The position numbers were made by a program, and so were the translations under genes. From contig NZ_AKIL01000042.1 of the NCBI RefSeq assembly GCF_000309485.1, positions 1 to 9,204 of the forward strand: DNA of 9,204 nt. The letters are read 5' to 3'. The notes below the pieces were generated by a model. That model ran no database searches. It worked only from the letters and a program-made list of their open reading frames with translations, and was not told the DNA's origin. The DNA is from Milkweed yellows phytoplasma str. MW1 (lineage in GTDB: Bacteria; Bacillota_I; Bacilli_A; Acholeplasmatales; Acholeplasmataceae). Below are positions 7,117-9,204 of the stretch, in pieces. How positions within the stretch are numbered: the first letter of the stretch is position 1; every line of letters starts with the position of its first letter.

Positions 7117-7815
7117 ATGATTATTTATGGAAAAAATATCATCAAAGAAGCTATTAACGCTAAACGACCCATTTATAAGATATACATTGATGCAAAAATG
7201 ACTGACAAAGCGTTTTTAAACCATTTAAAAAACCATAATCTGACATATGAGATGTTAAATAAACACCAATTAAACGAAAAAGCGCAAAGCATTCAACACC
7301 AAGGAGTTGTTGCTGAAGTCCAAGATTATACTTATAAAAATTTAGTTGATTATTTATCGACCGATAAAAAACAAAAATTTTTAATTTTAGACGAAATACA
7401 TGATCCTCACAATTTAGGAGCCATTTTAAGAAGCGTGGAAGCTGCTAATTTTGACGGCGTTATTATAGGTAAAAAACACCAAGTTCTTTTAAACGGAACA
7501 GTGGCTAAAACCTCTAGTGGAGCTTTAGAATACGTTAATATTTTTTTAGTTAATAATTTACACCACACTATTTTACAATTGCAAAAATACGCTATTAAGG
7601 TAATTGGAACCGATATGAAAGCAGAATTGGTGTTTAAAGAAATTCCTCAAAACGAATCTTTTGCTATTATTTTGGGTAATGAAGGCATCGGGGTTAGACT
7701 CTTATTGAAGAAAAATTGCGACTACTTAGTACGGATTCCTATGAGTGGAAAAATCAATTCTTTAAACGTTAGTGTAGCTGCGGCTGTGATTATGTTCGGT
7801 TTACAAATGAAATAA
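7117..7815 (+). CDS. rlmB: TrmH/SpoU-family 23S rRNA 2'-O-methyltransferase
   Basis: A SPOUT-class enzyme that uses S-adenosylmethionine to methylate a ribose 2'-OH; RlmB acts on G2251 of the 23S rRNA P loop (E. coli numbering). The 232-residue product begins with the small RNA-binding domain (IYGKNIIKEAINAKRPIYKIYI; QHQGVVAEV near 68-76). The trefoil-knot catalytic domain shows motif 1, HDPHNLGAILRSVEAANFDG, with Asn99 and Arg105. Motif 2 is ILGNEGIG (185-192, Glu189). Motif 3 is RIPMSGKINSLNVSVAAAV (206-224, Asn217). Length is close to the usual 240-250. The gene sits 37 bp after the ATPase; AAGGA (7099-7103) is 13 nt from the ATG, a loose spacing. The position between cysS and rpmG matches Bacillus rlmB, which supports RlmB over other SpoU paralogues such as tRNA methyltransferase TrmH, though substrate is not proven by sequence. 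Confidence 0.88.
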   Translation: MIIYGKNIIKEAINAKRPIYKIYIDAKMTDKAFLNHLKNHNLTYEMLNKHQLNEKAQSIQHQGVVAEVQDYTYKNLVDYLSTDKKQKFLILDEIHDPHNLGAILRSVEAANFDGVIIGKKHQVLLNGTVAKTSSGALEYVNIFLVNNLHHTILQLQKYAIKVIGTDMKAELVFKEIPQNESFAIILGNEGIGVRLLLKKNCDYLVRIPMSGKINSLNVSVAAAVIMFGLQMK

Positions 7816-7846
7816 AATAATATATTTCGTTAATTTTCAAAAAATA

Positions 7847-7855
7847 TGTTAAAAT
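7847..7855 (+). promoter_or_regulatory. Possible extended -10 promoter for rpmG-secE-nusG
   Basis: TGTTAAAAT is a TGn-TAAAAT extended -10 element in the 107-bp gap after rlmB. The same nine bases form the -10 region of the tRNA promoter (62-70). No good -35 is visible, which extended -10 promoters tolerate. It would make a leader of about 60 nt before rpmG. Confidence 0.4.
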
Positions 7856-7922
7856 AAAGAGGATATATTTTGATTTACTTAAATTTATTTTTTATCTTTT
7901 GAAAAAAGAAGGATTCTGAAAA

Positions 7923-8066
7923 ATGACTAAAAAAAATATTTTAATATGTGTTGTATGTTTAAATCGTAATTATCATACTGATGCTCATAATAGAAGTAAT
8001 CGTTTGACTTTGAAGAAATATTGTCCTCACTGTAAACAACACGTTTTACATGAAGAATCTAGATAA
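7923..8066 (+). CDS. rpmG: 50S ribosomal protein L33
   Basis: A 47-residue protein of the large subunit located near the E site. It matches L33 by pattern: a short strand with CxxC (Cys9, Cys12), then NRNYHTDAHNRSNRLTLKKYCPHC with the second CxxC (Cys34, Cys37), and a basic HEESR end. All four zinc-ribbon cysteines are present, so this is the zinc-containing (C+) form. ATG 7923 follows AAGGA (7909-7913) at 9 nt. Position rpmG-secE-nusG is near universal in Firmicutes and confirms the identity. It lies 27 bp before secE. In Bacillus, yacP and sigH separate rlmB from rpmG; neither is here. Confidence 0.95.
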   Translation: MTKKNILICVVCLNRNYHTDAHNRSNRLTLKKYCPHCKQHVLHEESR

Positions 8067-8093
8067 ATCAAATATTAAATTAGAGGAGTTTTT

Positions 8094-8483
8094 ATGTCGT
8101 ATAAAAATAAAGAAGAAAAACACGCAAATCCTTTGTTTAAAATAATCAAACAAGAATACAGTTTGATCAATGTTTTTTTGATCGTTGTGACTATGGTATT
8201 TATGGGCTTTTTTGGCGATTTTATGAAACAAGATCAAGAAAAATCATTATATAAAGTCTTATTTGGTACTGCTCTAGCGATTTTCTTATTAAGTGTTGTT
8301 TTCTTGATGAGAAAAACTATGAAAGGCATGAAAGCGGTTAGCTTACCGACAAGTACGCAAATTTTTTTCCAAATTATACAGGTTTTAATTTTTATCTTGA
8401 TTTTAGTAACAATGAATACAATCTTTGAAACGCTTTATAAAGACTATATTTCTAAATATAGTGGGTATTTTCAAAATAAATAA
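8094..8483 (+). CDS. secE: Preprotein translocase subunit SecE (three-helix form)
   Basis: SecE clamps SecY in the plasma membrane and is essential for Sec export, the main route by which phytoplasmas secrete effectors and surface proteins. The 129-residue product is divergent; identity rests on position between rpmG and nusG and on the C-terminal part. That part has a basic amphipathic stretch (RKTMKGMKAV), SLPT (83-86) in the place of the usual WP(S/T), and a final hydrophobic helix (about 90-111). Two further hydrophobic segments precede it (about 24-43 and 53-72), giving three helices as in E. coli (127 residues), whereas Bacillus SecE has one in about 60. AGAGGAG (8082-8088) is a strong ribosome-binding site 5 nt before the ATG. 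The next gene is 51 bp downstream. Confidence 0.85.
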   Translation: MSYKNKEEKHANPLFKIIKQEYSLINVFLIVVTMVFMGFFGDFMKQDQEKSLYKVLFGTALAIFLLSVVFLMRKTMKGMKAVSLPTSTQIFFQIIQVLIFILILVTMNTIFETLYKDYISKYSGYFQNK

Positions 8484-8534
8484 GATTATAATATTTAATA
8501 GAAAATAAATTATATTAATTTAGGGTGTTTGAAT

Positions 8535-9161
8535 ATGATAGATACAAAAGAAAAAGAAATAGATAAAGTTGTTAATAATAAAACGCAAGAAAAGCAACAC
8601 AGCAAAAAAAACAACGATAATGAAGCTAAATGGTATATCATTCAAACTTATTCAGGTTATGAAAATTCTGTTAAAGAAGATTTATTAAGAATTGCTGATA
8701 GCGGCGTTGGTATTTCTAGTTTAATTTTAGACGCTATTTGTCCGAAAGAGACTTATTATAAAACTAAAACCGACGGCACTAAGCAAATAAGAGAGAAAAA
8801 AATCTATTCTGGTTATGTGTTTGTTAAAATGGTTGTGACTGATCATTCTTGGTTTGTGGTAAGAAACATTCCGAAAGTAACTGGTTTTTTAGGTTCTATT
8901 AGAGGAGGCGGTTCTAAACCCGTTCCTTTGAGCGATAATGAAATAAGACCTATTTTATTAAAAATGGGGATCATCACTAGGCCTAATTATGATTATTTAA
9001 TTAGTAAACAGGTAGAAATCACTAACGGTTCTTTTGCTGGTCAAACTGGTAAAGTATCTTTTGTAGATCATAATCAAGATAAAATTATTGTTGAAATTGA
9101 TTTATTCGGAAGAGCTACTCCTATCGAAATTTCTTTTGATTCTTTTAAAGAAATCCTTTAA
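8535..9161 (+). CDS. nusG: Transcription termination/antitermination protein NusG
   Basis: NusG binds RNA polymerase through its N-terminal domain to control elongation and pausing, and links it to ribosomes or Rho through its KOW domain. The 208-residue product has a hydrophilic, Lys/Asn-rich N-terminal tail (1-30), then the NGN domain from KWYIIQTYSGYE (32-43) through IREKKIYSGYVFVKM (85-99) and VRNIPKVTGFLG (109-120). The KOW domain spans about 157-208, with the signature NGSFAGQTGKV (164-174) and FGRATPIEI. The frame is open up to TTG 8529, but ATG 8535 lies 7 nt after AGGGTG (8522-8527) and is preferred. The tail is longer than in E. coli (181 residues) and of unknown use. The gene is complete; rplK, which usually follows, does not begin in the remaining 43 bases. 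Confidence 0.95.
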   Translation: MIDTKEKEIDKVVNNKTQEKQHSKKNNDNEAKWYIIQTYSGYENSVKEDLLRIADSGVGISSLILDAICPKETYYKTKTDGTKQIREKKIYSGYVFVKMVVTDHSWFVVRNIPKVTGFLGSIRGGGSKPVPLSDNEIRPILLKMGIITRPNYDYLISKQVEITNGSFAGQTGKVSFVDHNQDKIIVEIDLFGRATPIEISFDSFKEIL

Positions 9162-9204
9162 TGACTGTTTTTTGAATTAGTGTCTTTGTTAATGATGTAA
9201 ATAT

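Noticed and set aside
8046..8237. Antisense open frame of 63 codons across rpmG/secE
   Set aside because: It overlaps two confident sense genes and reads as a His/Phe/Lys-rich complement of AT-rich coding sequence with no domain.
8529..8534. NusG start at TTG 8529
   Set aside because: The AGGGTG site ends 1 nt before it, which is too close. ATG 8535 is two codons later at correct spacing.
1..9204. Mobile elements, CRISPR, phage or potential mobile unit genes
   Set aside because: No transposase, integrase, terminal inverted repeat, spaced direct-repeat array or phage-like gene is visible. All genes are housekeeping or transport and run in one direction.

Overview
The window looks like chromosomal DNA of a wall-less, very AT-rich bacterium of the Acholeplasmatales, most likely a 'Candidatus Phytoplasma'. 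Three things support this. Base composition is extremely low in G+C in every gene. Housekeeping gene order is Firmicute-like. UGA is still a stop codon (gltX and cysS both end in TGA, tryptophan is TGG), which argues against Mycoplasma or Spiroplasma. The genus call rests on family knowledge and was not tested by a search.

Layout. 1-225: AT-rich leader with a good promoter (42-70) and a long imperfect inverted repeat (95-142). 226-621: four tRNA genes, Glu(TTC), Arg(ACG), Pro(TGG) and Gly(TCC), all with genomically encoded CCA; a partial copy of the tRNA-Arg 5' half lies just before the real gene. 622-866: spacer with a perfect-consensus promoter (746-774) and a leader hairpin. 867-1738: rplM-rpsI, coupled by a one-base overlap and closed by a clear intrinsic terminator (1772-1797). 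1861-9161: gltX, cysS, a P-type cation ATPase, rlmB, rpmG, secE and nusG, all on the + strand. Gaps in this block are about 30-110 bp and no convincing terminator lies between the genes, so much of it may be co-transcribed, with an extra promoter likely before rpmG.

The genes form one theme, the making and export of proteins: tRNAs and two aminoacyl-tRNA synthetases (GltX, CysS), three ribosomal proteins (L13, S9, L33), a 23S rRNA 2'-O-methyltransferase (RlmB), the SecE translocase subunit and the transcription factor NusG. The outlier is the ATPase, a ten-helix cation pump. The order matches the B. subtilis block gltX-cysE-cysS-mrnC-rlmB-yacP-sigH-rpmG-secE-nusG (from memory) with cysE, mrnC, yacP and sigH missing and the ATPase standing in the mrnC position.

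I see no insertion sequence, phage gene, CRISPR array or defence system, and nothing I would call a new system. The points most worth a second look are the duplicated tRNA-Arg half, the internal deletion in GluRS, the ATPase's position and its altered M4 motif, and the three-helix SecE.
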